DNA from: Thiotrichales bacterium
Lineage (GTDB): Bacteria; Pseudomonadota; Gammaproteobacteria; JAAZVR01
Assembly: GCA_018623305.1 (NCBI GenBank)
Contig: JAAZVR010000037.1
Span: 1 to 8,530, forward strand
DNA length: 8,530 nt
Direction of reading: 5' to 3'
Made by a program: the position numbers and the translations under genes. Each line of letters starts with the position of its first letter. Position 1 is the stretch's first letter. The notes beneath the pieces were generated by a model that saw nothing but the letters and a program-made list of their open reading frames with translations, was not told the origin of the DNA and ran no database searches. This document shows, in pieces, positions 1 through 5,652 of this stretch.

Positions 1-524
1 TGGCGCCTGCACTCATTGCCTTTCAGTGGGCTTTGGCGGATTTAGGAAAGCCCGGTTGGATTGCGGCTTTTGTGTTTACAGCCGGTGCGGCGTTGCGTTT
101 GGCTCGATTCAATACGCAAGTGGGTATTGCCGATAAACGCTATTTTCAGGGCTTGCCAAGTCCGGCGGCGGCGGCGGTCATTGCCAGTGTAGTGTGGATT
201 TTTGCTGAAGTTGAATTGACGCCATTTACTGAAAGTTTGATGTTGGTGTTGACGATTTTCACCGGCTTGATGATGGTTTCAAACTTCCGTTATTACAGTT
301 TTAAAGAATTTAATTTAAAGCACAAAGTACCATTTATCGCGCTGTTGGGGGTCGTGTTGGCGTTTGTGATCGTGTCTATCGATCCGCCGCTGGTTCTTCT
401 CGCATTCTTTGCCGTTTATTTGATTTCGGGTCCAGTGGTGACCTTGGTGCAGCTGAATAAAGCAAGAAAAAATAGAAAACGTCAGCCAAAAGCTGAACAG
501 AAAGAAGGTTCTGAAAATGAGTGA
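1..524 (+). CDS. pssA: CDP-diacylglycerol--serine O-phosphatidyltransferase (phosphatidylserine synthase), C-terminal part
   Basis: This gene enters from the left edge; the first full codon is at base 3, giving 173 residues before the stop. The product transfers a phosphatidyl group from CDP-diacylglycerol to L-serine, the first step to phosphatidylethanolamine, in the inner membrane. The catalytic CDP-alcohol phosphotransferase motif lies before the window. What remains is typical of the part after it: an opening APALIAF helix, the conserved LRLARFNTQ (window residues 31-39), GLPSPAAA (50-57) and NFRYYSFKEF (94-103), and about five hydrophobic segments (roughly 1-12, 18-33, 57-75, 78-93, 108-150). 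It ends in a charged tail, KARKNRKRQPK onwards. The stop overlaps the leuA start by 8 bases, implying coupling. In several proteobacteria pssA lies between ilvC and leuA, so a branched-chain amino acid operon probably extends to the left (inference). An in-frame TTG at 33 is internal, not the true start. Confidence 0.93.
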   Translation, partial: APALIAFQWALADLGKPGWIAAFVFTAGAALRLARFNTQVGIADKRYFQGLPSPAAAAVIASVVWIFAEVELTPFTESLMLVLTIFTGLMMVSNFRYYSFKEFNLKHKVPFIALLGVVLAFVIVSIDPPLVLLAFFAVYLISGPVVTLVQLNKARKNRKRQPKAEQKEGSENE

Positions 525-2058
525 TAACATCATTATTTTTGACACAACTTTGCGAGATGGGGAGCAAAGTCCAGGCGCGTCGATGACGAAAGATGAAAAA
601 GTTCGTATCGCAAAAATGCTTGAGAAAATGAATGTCGATGTCATTGAGGCAGGTTTTGCCATTGCAAGCCCTGGTGATTTTGAAGCGGTGAAAGCCGTTG
701 CGGATACGATTAAAGATTCTACGGTGTGTAGTTTGTCACGTGCCTTGGATAAAGACATCGACCGTGCAGGCGAGGCGATTAAAGGGGCAAACTCAGGTCG
801 TATTCATACGTTTATCGCGACATCGCCAATCCACATGGAAAACAAGTTGCGCATGAGCGAAGACCAAGTAGTTGAGCAAGCCATCAAAGCTGTAAAACGT
901 GCAGGAAAATGGACAAATGACATTGAGTTTTCGTGTGAAGATGCGGGTCGTTCTGAAATTGATTTCTTATGCCGTATTATTGAAGCGACGATTGATGCGG
1001 GTGCGACAACGATTAACATTCCCGATACGGTTGGTTATACCGTGCCAGAACAATTCGGTGCGATGATTGAGACCTTGTTAAACCGTATCCCGAATGCCGA
1101 TAAAGCGGTGTTCTCGGTTCATTGTCATAACGACTTGGGTTTGGCAGTTGCGAATTCTTTATCTGCGATTATGAAAGGCGCACGTCAAATCGAATGTACG
1201 ATTAACGGTTTGGGCGAGCGTGCAGGGAATACCTCGTTGGAAGAAGCGGTGATGGCGATTCGTACGCGTCAAGATTACTTCAATATGGATACGCGCATTG
1301 AGACTGAACATTTAGTACCTGCGTCTCGATTGGTATCAAGCATTACGGGTTTCCCTGTTCAGCCGAACAAAGCGATTGTGGGTGCAAATGCCTTTGCACA
1401 TGAGTCAGGCATTCACCAAGATGGTGTTTTGAAAAATCGTGAAACGTATGAAATTATGCGTGCAGAAGATGTCGGCTGGACTACCAACCGAATGGTGTTG
1501 GGTAAGCACTCAGGTCGCAGCGCGTTGAAATCACGTTTGGAGGAATTGGGCATTACGATTGATTCTGAAGAAGAGTTGAATCGTACCTTTGCACGTTTCA
1601 AAGATTTGGCAGATCGTAAGCACGATATTTATGATGAAGATTTGCAGGCATTGATGACGGATGTGGGCGAGGAAGAGCATGAAACAATCCGTTTCGTGTC
1701 AATCAAATCGCATGCGGAAACAGGTGAAACGCCTTCTGCATCTGTCACTTTGTCTATTAATGGACAAGAGCAAGCTCAGACTTGCACTGGTGGCGGCATT
1801 GTCGATGCAGCATTCCAGGCAATTGAGTCGATGTTAGAGACAGGCGCAGAATTACAGCTTTACTCAGTCAGTAATGTGACTAAAGGTATTGATGCACAAG
1901 CAGAAGTTTCAGTTCGTCTTGAAAAGGGTGGCCGAATCGTTAATGGTTTGGGGGCGGATACAGATATCGTAACGGCGTCTGTGAAAGCCTATGTCAATGC
2001 GGTAAATCGTTTGATGGGGCCTGAAGATCGTGCGCATCCTCAGCGCCACGATGTGTAA
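517..2058 (+). CDS. leuA: 2-isopropylmalate synthase
   Basis: LeuA condenses acetyl-CoA with 2-oxoisovalerate, the committed step of leucine synthesis, in the cytoplasm. The 513 residues match the usual length of the bacterial enzyme (E. coli about 523). The N-terminal HMGL-like TIM barrel opens with FDTTLRDGEQSPGA (8-21), including catalytic and metal-binding R13-D14. The metal ligands VHCHND (201-206) and the glycine loop GERAGN (233-238) follow. A linker with HESGIHQDG (295-303) and GKHSGR (329-334) leads to the C-terminal allosteric domain (about 390-510). That domain is complete, so feedback inhibition by leucine is expected. The ATG at 517 lies 8 bases after an AGAAGG ribosome site (503-508) inside the pssA end. 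The TAA shares its last A with the ATG of the next gene. I see no leader peptide or attenuator here, though any would lie upstream of the window. Confidence 0.98.
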   Translation: MSDNIIIFDTTLRDGEQSPGASMTKDEKVRIAKMLEKMNVDVIEAGFAIASPGDFEAVKAVADTIKDSTVCSLSRALDKDIDRAGEAIKGANSGRIHTFIATSPIHMENKLRMSEDQVVEQAIKAVKRAGKWTNDIEFSCEDAGRSEIDFLCRIIEATIDAGATTINIPDTVGYTVPEQFGAMIETLLNRIPNADKAVFSVHCHNDLGLAVANSLSAIMKGARQIECTINGLGERAGNTSLEEAVMAIRTRQDYFNMDTRIETEHLVPASRLVSSITGFPVQPNKAIVGANAFAHESGIHQDGVLKNRETYEIMRAEDVGWTTNRMVLGKHSGRSALKSRLEELGITIDSEEELNRTFARFKDLADRKHDIYDEDLQALMTDVGEEEHETIRFVSIKSHAETGETPSASVTLSINGQEQAQTCTGGGIVDAAFQAIESMLETGAELQLYSVSNVTKGIDAQAEVSVRLEKGGRIVNGLGADTDIVTASVKAYVNAVNRLMGPEDRAHPQRHDV

Positions 2059-2342
2059 TGTCAAACTATCTTGATTTGATGGGTGTTGATGTTTGGACGC
2101 CCAAAGAAATCACAGCACAACAAGCGGCGAATGATTTGCCGCTTTTGTGTATTCAAGATGCGGATGATTTTAATTCCGTTTCTCAAGGCCTACATTTGCT
2201 AAAAGACTTAATGAAGGCCTTATCACTTTCTGAAAATGATGTCGTTTTTGGTCATTCTGAGGCCTTAAATTCGATTTCTTTGATGGATTTATTAAACAAT
2301 CCTTCTCAAAAACAAGCGTTATGGACTCAAATTCGTTCGTAA
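2058..2342 (+). CDS. holD: Short HolD-like protein, probable psi subunit of the DNA polymerase III clamp loader
   Basis: This is a 94-residue protein with no obvious domain at first sight. Compared by eye with remembered E. coli HolD (137 residues), three blocks line up. LDLMGVDVWTPK (6-17) matches the LQQLGITQWSLRRP region, the N-terminal segment that in E. coli binds the tau/gamma collar. LLKDLMKALSLSENDVV (47-63) matches LVSDVLRALTVSPDQVL. LMDLLNNPSQKQALWTQI (75-92) matches LTDLRANPTARAALWQQI. A stretch of about 25 residues between the last two blocks and the final 10 residues of E. coli HolD are missing. Position supports the call, since holD lies directly upstream of rimI in E. coli. The start shares one base with the leuA stop (TAATG) and has no clear Shine-Dalgarno, so translation probably depends on leuA. 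The end overlaps rimI by 22 bases. If the call is right, it links chi and SSB to the clamp loader. Confidence 0.68.
   Translation: MSNYLDLMGVDVWTPKEITAQQAANDLPLLCIQDADDFNSVSQGLHLLKDLMKALSLSENDVVFGHSEALNSISLMDLLNNPSQKQALWTQIRS
2122..2147 (+). terminator. Terminator-like hairpin inside holD, after leuA
   Basis: The arms AAGCGGC (2122-2128) and GCCGCTT (2138-2144) are perfect complements. The stem continues inward with a G-U and two A-U pairs, leaving a TGA loop: ten pairs in all. It is preceded by an A-rich stretch and followed by TTGTGTATT, so the U tract is short and interrupted. It sits 64 bases past the leuA stop, where a leuA terminator would be expected, but within codons 22-30 of holD. 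It could terminate transcripts when holD is not translated. The effect on transcription is inferred. Confidence 0.45.
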
Positions 2343-2776
2343 TTCGGCCTCTATTGAATTCGGATATTGATTCGGCTTTCCAAATTGAGCAAACCGCGCA
2401 TATTGATCCTTGGTCGGAAACGCAATTTAAGCGTTTGACTCAATCACCTTATCAAACCGTGGCTGTGTTTTTTGATGGACAGCTGCTGGCGTACGCGGTT
2501 TGGTTTCAGTTGAATTCAGAAGAAGCGGAATTATTTAATATTGCGGTCAGTCCGAGTGCGCAAGGATGTGGGGTTGGTCGGATATTAATGAATGAGTTGA
2601 AACAAGCTTGGGATGAGCTTGGGTTAAATCAGGTCTTTTTGGAAGTGCGTGAGAGCAATTGCACGGCAAGGGCTTTGTATCAAAAAATGGGGTTTGAGGA
2701 GATTGCTATTCGACCTGATTACTATTCAAAAGAAACAGGTCGAGAAGCAGCCATTAATTACCGTTTAATCTTTTAG
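2321..2776 (+). CDS. rimI: Ribosomal protein S18-alanine N-acetyltransferase
   Basis: RimI is a GNAT-fold enzyme that moves an acetyl group from acetyl-CoA to the N-terminal alanine of ribosomal protein S18. The 151 residues fit the family (E. coli 148). Visible marks are the N-terminal HIDPWSETQF (27-36), matching the HAFPWSEKTF region of E. coli, and ELFNIAVSP (70-78). The acetyl-CoA pyrophosphate loop QGCGVG (81-86) fits the Q-x-x-G-x-G rule. FLEVRESN (106-113) carries the catalytic glutamate E108, and ALYQKMGF (118-125) carries the general-acid tyrosine Y120. The C-terminal DYYSKETGREAAI (133-145) is also typical. The ATG at 2321 lies within the last codons of the holD-like gene with no clear ribosome site, so it is likely reached by coupling. 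The 3' end runs 12 bases into suhB, which is read from the other strand. RimI is more likely than the general GNATs because of the DPWSE block and the psi-like neighbour. Confidence 0.93.
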   Translation: MDSNSFVIRPLLNSDIDSAFQIEQTAHIDPWSETQFKRLTQSPYQTVAVFFDGQLLAYAVWFQLNSEEAELFNIAVSPSAQGCGVGRILMNELKQAWDELGLNQVFLEVRESNCTARALYQKMGFEEIAIRPDYYSKETGREAAINYRLIF

Positions 2777-3562
2777 GGTGCCATCTAAAAAAGGTTCAAC
2801 GGTGTTGCGGATCTCGTCCACAACACCGCGCGGCCCTGCGATGATGTTGCCTGATTCTAGGCAGTCTTCACCGACAAAATTTTCACATACGCCACCGGCT
2901 TCTCGAACGAGAACGATGCCTGCGGCAATATCCCACTGACATAACGTCATTTCCCAGAATCCATCAAATCGACCACAAGCAACGGTGGCTAAATCCATCG
3001 CGGCTGAACCTGGGCGACGAAGTCCTGCTGTTTTGTTAATCATGGCCCGGAACATCCCGATGTAATTGTCTTCGTACGTAAAGTCGCGGAATGGAAAGCC
3101 TGTACCAATCAGAGCTGTTTCTAATGTGGTGCGTTCGCTGACTCGAATAGGCTTGTTGTTGAGAAAAGCGCCTTGGCCTTTTTCTGCATGGTATAGCTCA
3201 TTACTGGCTGGGTTAAATACCACGCCGATGGTGAGTTCATCTTTGTGCTTTAATGCGATAGAGACAGCGAATTGTGGAAAACCGTGCAGGAAATTGGTTG
3301 TGCCATCGAGTGGGTCGATGATCCAAATGTTTTCGGAGTCTAGATTTTGCGTGCCTGTTTCTTCGCCTAAAATTCCATCGTCAGGGTGCGAGGCCATCAA
3401 TGTTTCGATAATCATTTTCTCGGCATTGCGATCCACTTCGCTGACAAAATCATTGATGTCTTTGTTTTCGATGGTCAATTCATCGCGGCGGTGAAGCATG
3501 GATTCAATGTATTCGCCGGCTTTTTTTGCAGCGGCAATGGCGGTTTGAAGTCGTTCGCTCAT
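2765..3562 (-). CDS. suhB: Inositol-1-monophosphatase family protein SuhB
   Basis: SuhB is a Mg2+-dependent inositol monophosphatase. In E. coli it also joins the Nus-factor rRNA antitermination complex and aids ribosome assembly. Its 265 residues match the family (E. coli 267). Visible motifs are DFVSEVDRNAE (38-48), the first metal ligands GEE (66-68), the signature IDPLDGTTNFLHG (82-94) with D83 and D86, and the closing motif QWDIAAG (209-215) with D211. The start is the ATG at 3562, because AAAGGA (3574-3569 on this strand) lies 6 bases upstream and MSERLQTAIAAAKKAGEYI fits the family N-terminus. An open frame continues up to 3775 but runs through trmJ and is unrelated. The last 12 bases overlap the rimI 3' end in convergent orientation, and the start faces trmJ across a 53-base gap. 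The divergent suhB/trmJ pair is conserved in enterobacteria and pseudomonads. Confidence 0.97.
   Translation of the reverse strand: MSERLQTAIAAAKKAGEYIESMLHRRDELTIENKDINDFVSEVDRNAEKMIIETLMASHPDDGILGEETGTQNLDSENIWIIDPLDGTTNFLHGFPQFAVSIALKHKDELTIGVVFNPASNELYHAEKGQGAFLNNKPIRVSERTTLETALIGTGFPFRDFTYEDNYIGMFRAMINKTAGLRRPGSAAMDLATVACGRFDGFWEMTLCQWDIAAGIVLVREAGGVCENFVGEDCLESGNIIAGPRGVVDEIRNTVEPFLDGTLKD
2800..2828. other. Stable inverted repeat at the rimI/suhB convergence
   Basis: CGGTGTTG (2800-2807) pairs perfectly with CAACACCG (2821-2828). After one C/A mismatch the stem continues as GGA/TCC around a TCTCG loop. It lies 24 bases beyond the rimI stop and within the last codons of suhB. On the suhB strand a run of six T (2792-2787) starts 7 bases after the stem, which is too far for a canonical terminator and lies before the suhB stop. 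On the rimI strand no T run follows. It may stabilise the 3' end of rimI RNA or pause polymerase; this is inference. Confidence 0.4.
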
Positions 3563-3586
3563 GTTCTGTCCTTTCGGGGGCTGTTG

Positions 3587-3592
3587 TATAAT
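3587..3592 (+). promoter_or_regulatory. Candidate -10 element for trmJ (and cysE)
   Basis: This is a perfect TATAAT. The -35 position 17 bases upstream is TTCTGT (3564-3569), a weak match. Transcription would begin near 3599, giving a leader of only about 17 bases before the ATG at 3616. It forms an inverted repeat with the suhB -10 element, with 7 bases between them, so polymerase cannot occupy both at once. Confidence 0.55.
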
Positions 3593-3599
3593 GCCCAAA

Positions 3600-3605
3600 A
3601 TTATA
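3600..3605 (-). promoter_or_regulatory. Candidate -10 element for suhB
   Basis: Read on the minus strand this is a perfect TATAAT. Transcription would begin near 3593 and leave a leader of about 30 bases before the suhB ATG. The -35 position 17 bases away (TCTTAT, 3628-3623) is poor and lies inside trmJ. The assignment rests on the hexamer and on its location. Confidence 0.5.
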
Positions 3606-3608
3606 GGA
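3605..3608 (+). promoter_or_regulatory. Ribosome binding site that decides the trmJ start
   Basis: AGGA lies 7 bases before the ATG at 3616 but only 1 base before the in-frame ATG at 3610. The second ATG is therefore the likely start, and it also aligns with the E. coli TrmJ N-terminus (MLQNIRIVL against MLDKIRIVL). Confidence 0.7.
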
Positions 3609-3615
3609 TATGAGC

Positions 3616-4353
3616 ATGTTAGATAAGATACGAATTGTTTTGATTGAAACATCACACCCTGGCAATATTGGTGCGACGGCGCGCGCGATGAAAAATATGG
3701 GATTGTCGAATTTGGCGCTGGTGCGACCGCATGAATTTCCGTGTGCTGAGGCTTCGGCTCGTGCTTCGGGTGCAACCGATATTTTGGTCAATGCGATGGT
3801 GTGTGAGACATTGGAAGAGGCCTTGACAGGTTGCCATTTTGTGATGGGAGCTTCGGCGCGAATGCGAACTGCAAAATGGCCACAATTTTCCAGTAAGGCT
3901 TTTTCAGAGGAATTATTGACGCAAGCACAGCATGGAGAAGTGGCGTTGATTTTTGGTCGTGAGCATTCGGGTTTGACGAATGAGGAAATGGATATGTGTC
4001 ATGCTTTGGTGCATATTCCTGCGAATCCAGGTTACAGTTCGTTGAATGTATCCCAAGCAGTTCAAGTGTTGTGTTATGAGTTATTCCAAGCGAGTGATGC
4101 GGCGAATACGTGGGAAGAATCTAAGCAGAAAATCAAATACGCTCAATCAGAAGATATGGAGCGTTTTTATGAACATTTATATCAAACGTTGATTGATATT
4201 GATTTCTTGGATGAAGAACGTTCGGATAAATTTATGCGCCGTATGAGAAAAATGTATAACCGTATTCACATGGAAAAAAATGAATTGCATATTCAACGCG
4301 GGATTTTGACGCAAGTAAATAAATTGCTTGAGGCGAGCAAACAGGAGTCCTAA
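3616..4353 (+). CDS. trmJ: tRNA (cytidine/uridine-32-2'-O-)-methyltransferase TrmJ
   Basis: TrmJ methylates the 2'-hydroxyl of nucleotide 32 in the anticodon loop of several tRNAs using S-adenosylmethionine. The 245 residues from the chosen start equal the family length (E. coli 246). The SPOUT knot motifs are clear. The first is ETSHPGNIGATARAMKNMG (11-29), with the conserved asparagine N17 and arginine R23. The second is ALIFGREHSGLTNEE (110-124). The third is IPANPGYSSLNVSQAVQV (134-151). A helical C-terminal extension (about 165-245) contains MERFYEHLYQTL and the NELHIQRGILTQV block, both typical of TrmJ rather than other SPOUT enzymes. An earlier in-frame ATG at 3610 would add two residues but sits too close to the ribosome site. 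The stop TAA is immediately followed by the cysE ATG, so the two genes should share a transcript. The gene is divergent from suhB, as in many gammaproteobacteria. Confidence 0.96.
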   Translation: MLDKIRIVLIETSHPGNIGATARAMKNMGLSNLALVRPHEFPCAEASARASGATDILVNAMVCETLEEALTGCHFVMGASARMRTAKWPQFSSKAFSEELLTQAQHGEVALIFGREHSGLTNEEMDMCHALVHIPANPGYSSLNVSQAVQVLCYELFQASDAANTWEESKQKIKYAQSEDMERFYEHLYQTLIDIDFLDEERSDKFMRRMRKMYNRIHMEKNELHIQRGILTQVNKLLEASKQES

Positions 4354-5130
4354 ATGGGATTGTTTAAACAAATTCGAGACGATGTGCGTTGTGTATTTGA
4401 TCGCGACCCCGCAGCCAGAAACAGTTTTGAAATCATAACGACTTACCCAGGCGTGCATGCGATGATTTTTTATCGTCTTGCGCATAAGTTGTGGGGCTGG
4501 AAGTTGAAGTGGTTGGCGCGTTGGCTGTCGATGTTTGCGCGTTTTTTTAGTGGGATTGAGATCCATCCTGCCGCGACCATTGGTGAGCGATTTTTTATTG
4601 ACCATGGAACTGGGGTAGTAATTGGGGAAACGGCAGAAATTGGCAATGATGTAACTCTATATCATGGTGTCACTCTTGGGGGGACTACATGGAAAGCGGG
4701 TAAGCGACACCCAACATTGATGGATGGCGTTATCGTAGGTGCTGGTGCAAAAATCCTGGGTCCGATTGTGATTGGTCGGAGCGTTAAGGTGGGCTCAAAT
4801 GCCGTGGTTGTTAAAGATATGCCAGAGAACTCCACCGTTGTGGGCGTGCCTGGGCGAATTGTCAGTTCTGAATTATCCCAGCGTGAGCGAAATGCTAAGG
4901 CAAAAATCGCGCAGAAAATAGGTTTTGAGGCTTATGGAGCATCGGCGACATCGCCCGATCCGGAAGCGGAAGCCATCAATCACATGCTGGATCATATCCA
5001 TGCATTAGATCGAAAATTGCGTGAAATGAATCAGCACGTAAGTGACTTAGGCGGGCAATCAATTGACCTGAGTGATTTGCCGAGTATTGATCGCTACGAA
5101 ATCAATGTGGGTGACTCAAAAGAATCTTGA
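4354..5130 (+). CDS. cysE: Serine O-acetyltransferase, short type
   Basis: CysE acetylates L-serine with acetyl-CoA to O-acetylserine, the first step of cysteine synthesis. The 258 residues carry a left-handed beta-helix of hexapeptide repeats (about 68-170). Active-site blocks are FIDHGTGVVIGETAEIG (81-97, D83-H84), LYHGVTLGGTTWKAGKRHPT (102-121, H104) and VVGVPGRIV (162-170). The N-terminal helical domain is short, MGLFKQIRDDVRCVFDRDPAARN, which puts it with the EpsC/NifP-type enzymes rather than enterobacterial CysE. The C-terminus is a helical, charged extension (about 174-258) ending in DSKES. It lacks the terminal isoleucine that enterobacterial CysE inserts into CysK, so a CysK complex of that kind is unlikely (inference). 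AGGAG (4343-4347) lies 6 bases before the ATG, and trmJ ends directly before it. A cysE upstream of iscR is known from Azotobacter and Pseudomonas, where it feeds cysteine to Fe-S assembly. Confidence 0.96.
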   Translation: MGLFKQIRDDVRCVFDRDPAARNSFEIITTYPGVHAMIFYRLAHKLWGWKLKWLARWLSMFARFFSGIEIHPAATIGERFFIDHGTGVVIGETAEIGNDVTLYHGVTLGGTTWKAGKRHPTLMDGVIVGAGAKILGPIVIGRSVKVGSNAVVVKDMPENSTVVGVPGRIVSSELSQRERNAKAKIAQKIGFEAYGASATSPDPEAEAINHMLDHIHALDRKLREMNQHVSDLGGQSIDLSDLPSIDRYEINVGDSKES

Positions 5131-5155
5131 CCTATTTGTAGGGTTAATATATCCT
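5127..5155 (+). promoter_or_regulatory. Candidate iscR promoter
   Basis: TTGACC (5127-5132, five of six consensus bases), overlapping the cysE stop codon, is followed after 17 bases by TATCCT (5150-5155, four of six). Transcription would begin near 5162, about 23 bases before the iscR ATG. The -10 element lies within the predicted IscR operator, which is the geometry of repression. Confidence 0.6.
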
Positions 5156-5173
5156 TATGTTGTACAAGGTTAT
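5149..5173. promoter_or_regulatory. Predicted type 2 IscR operator
   Basis: This 25-base imperfect palindrome has arms ATATCCTTAT and ACAAGGTTAT. Against the remembered E. coli type 2 pattern (WWWW-CC-x-Y-A, seven bases, T-R-x-GG-WWWW), every specified position fits except one C in place of T at 5165. It covers the putative -10 element and start site of iscR. IscR binding here should repress its own gene, as in other bacteria. In E. coli, type 2 sites are bound by both apo and cluster-bearing IscR, so repression need not depend on the cluster (family knowledge). Confidence 0.72.
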
Positions 5174-5184
5174 TGAGGTTTTCT

Positions 5185-5643
5185 ATGAAACTCACATCTA
5201 AGGGTCGTTACGCAGTCACTGCAATGCTGGATATCGCGATACATGAAGGTTCAGGGCCAATTACATTGGCTGAAATCTCAGAGCGACAAGATATCTCTCT
5301 TTCATATCTAGAACAACTTTTTGCGAAATTGCGTCGTAAAGGGTTGGTCAATAGTTCTCGTGGACCGGGTGGCGGATATCAGTTAGCCTGTGAACCGCAA
5401 GATATTACCGTTCGTCAAATTATTGTCGCAGTTGACGAAAATATCGATACTCGCAAGTGCGGTGGTAAGAATAATTGCCAAAACGGTGAAGGGTGTCTTT
5501 CGCATTGTTTGTGGCAGGATCTTTCCAACATGATCGAAGAATTTTTGGATGAAATTAATCTAGCCTCTCTTGTTAAGCGCAAAGAAGCACGAGAAGTGAT
5601 GGAACGTCAAGATATCCGCTTTGCTGCGGGTTTAACGATTTAA
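5185..5643 (+). CDS. iscR: Iron-sulfur cluster-sensing transcriptional regulator IscR
   Basis: IscR is an Rrf2-family dimeric repressor and activator that senses Fe-S status through a bound [2Fe-2S] cluster. The 152 residues are slightly short of E. coli (162), the difference being the C-terminal tail. MKLTSKGRYAVTAMLDIA begins a winged helix (1-70), with the recognition region ISLSYLEQLFAKLR (37-50) including E43 and the wing SSRGPGGGYQL (57-67). The cluster ligands C92, C98, C104 and H107 are all present at the E. coli positions, so it should respond to Fe-S status. The ATG at 5185 is preceded by GAGG (5175-5178) with 6 bases between. A TTG at 5173 would add four unrelated residues. It has its own promoter and operator, and iscA follows 9 bases after its stop. 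Oddly, iscS and iscU, normally next in the operon, are missing. Confidence 0.97.
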   Translation: MKLTSKGRYAVTAMLDIAIHEGSGPITLAEISERQDISLSYLEQLFAKLRRKGLVNSSRGPGGGYQLACEPQDITVRQIIVAVDENIDTRKCGGKNNCQNGEGCLSHCLWQDLSNMIEEFLDEINLASLVKRKEAREVMERQDIRFAAGLTI

Positions 5644-5652
5644 GGAGTTGTT

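Noticed and set aside
2058..2342. Possible frameshifted or degraded holD pseudogene
   Set aside because: The frame is open from a coupled start to a stop inside rimI, and the N-terminal, middle and C-terminal blocks are all in one frame, so shortening by deletion is more likely than decay.
3563..3775. Open frame extending suhB upstream by about 71 residues
   Set aside because: It runs antisense through the start of trmJ, has no family similarity, and a good ribosome site plus the family N-terminus place the start at 3562.
5131..5142. CCTA-TTTG-TAGG mini hairpin after cysE as a terminator
   Set aside because: The stem is only four pairs with no T tract, so it is too weak to call. It lies in the spacer of the iscR promoter.
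5123..5148. Possible type 1 IscR site before iscR
   Set aside because: The left half resembles YYGAC, but the right half does not fit the consensus without shifting the spacing. The TTGACC is better explained as a -35 element.
5455..5463. AAGTGCGGT, identical to the Pasteurellaceae DNA uptake core
   Set aside because: It occurs once in the window, within the codons for a conserved cluster-ligand cysteine of IscR, so chance and coding constraint explain it.
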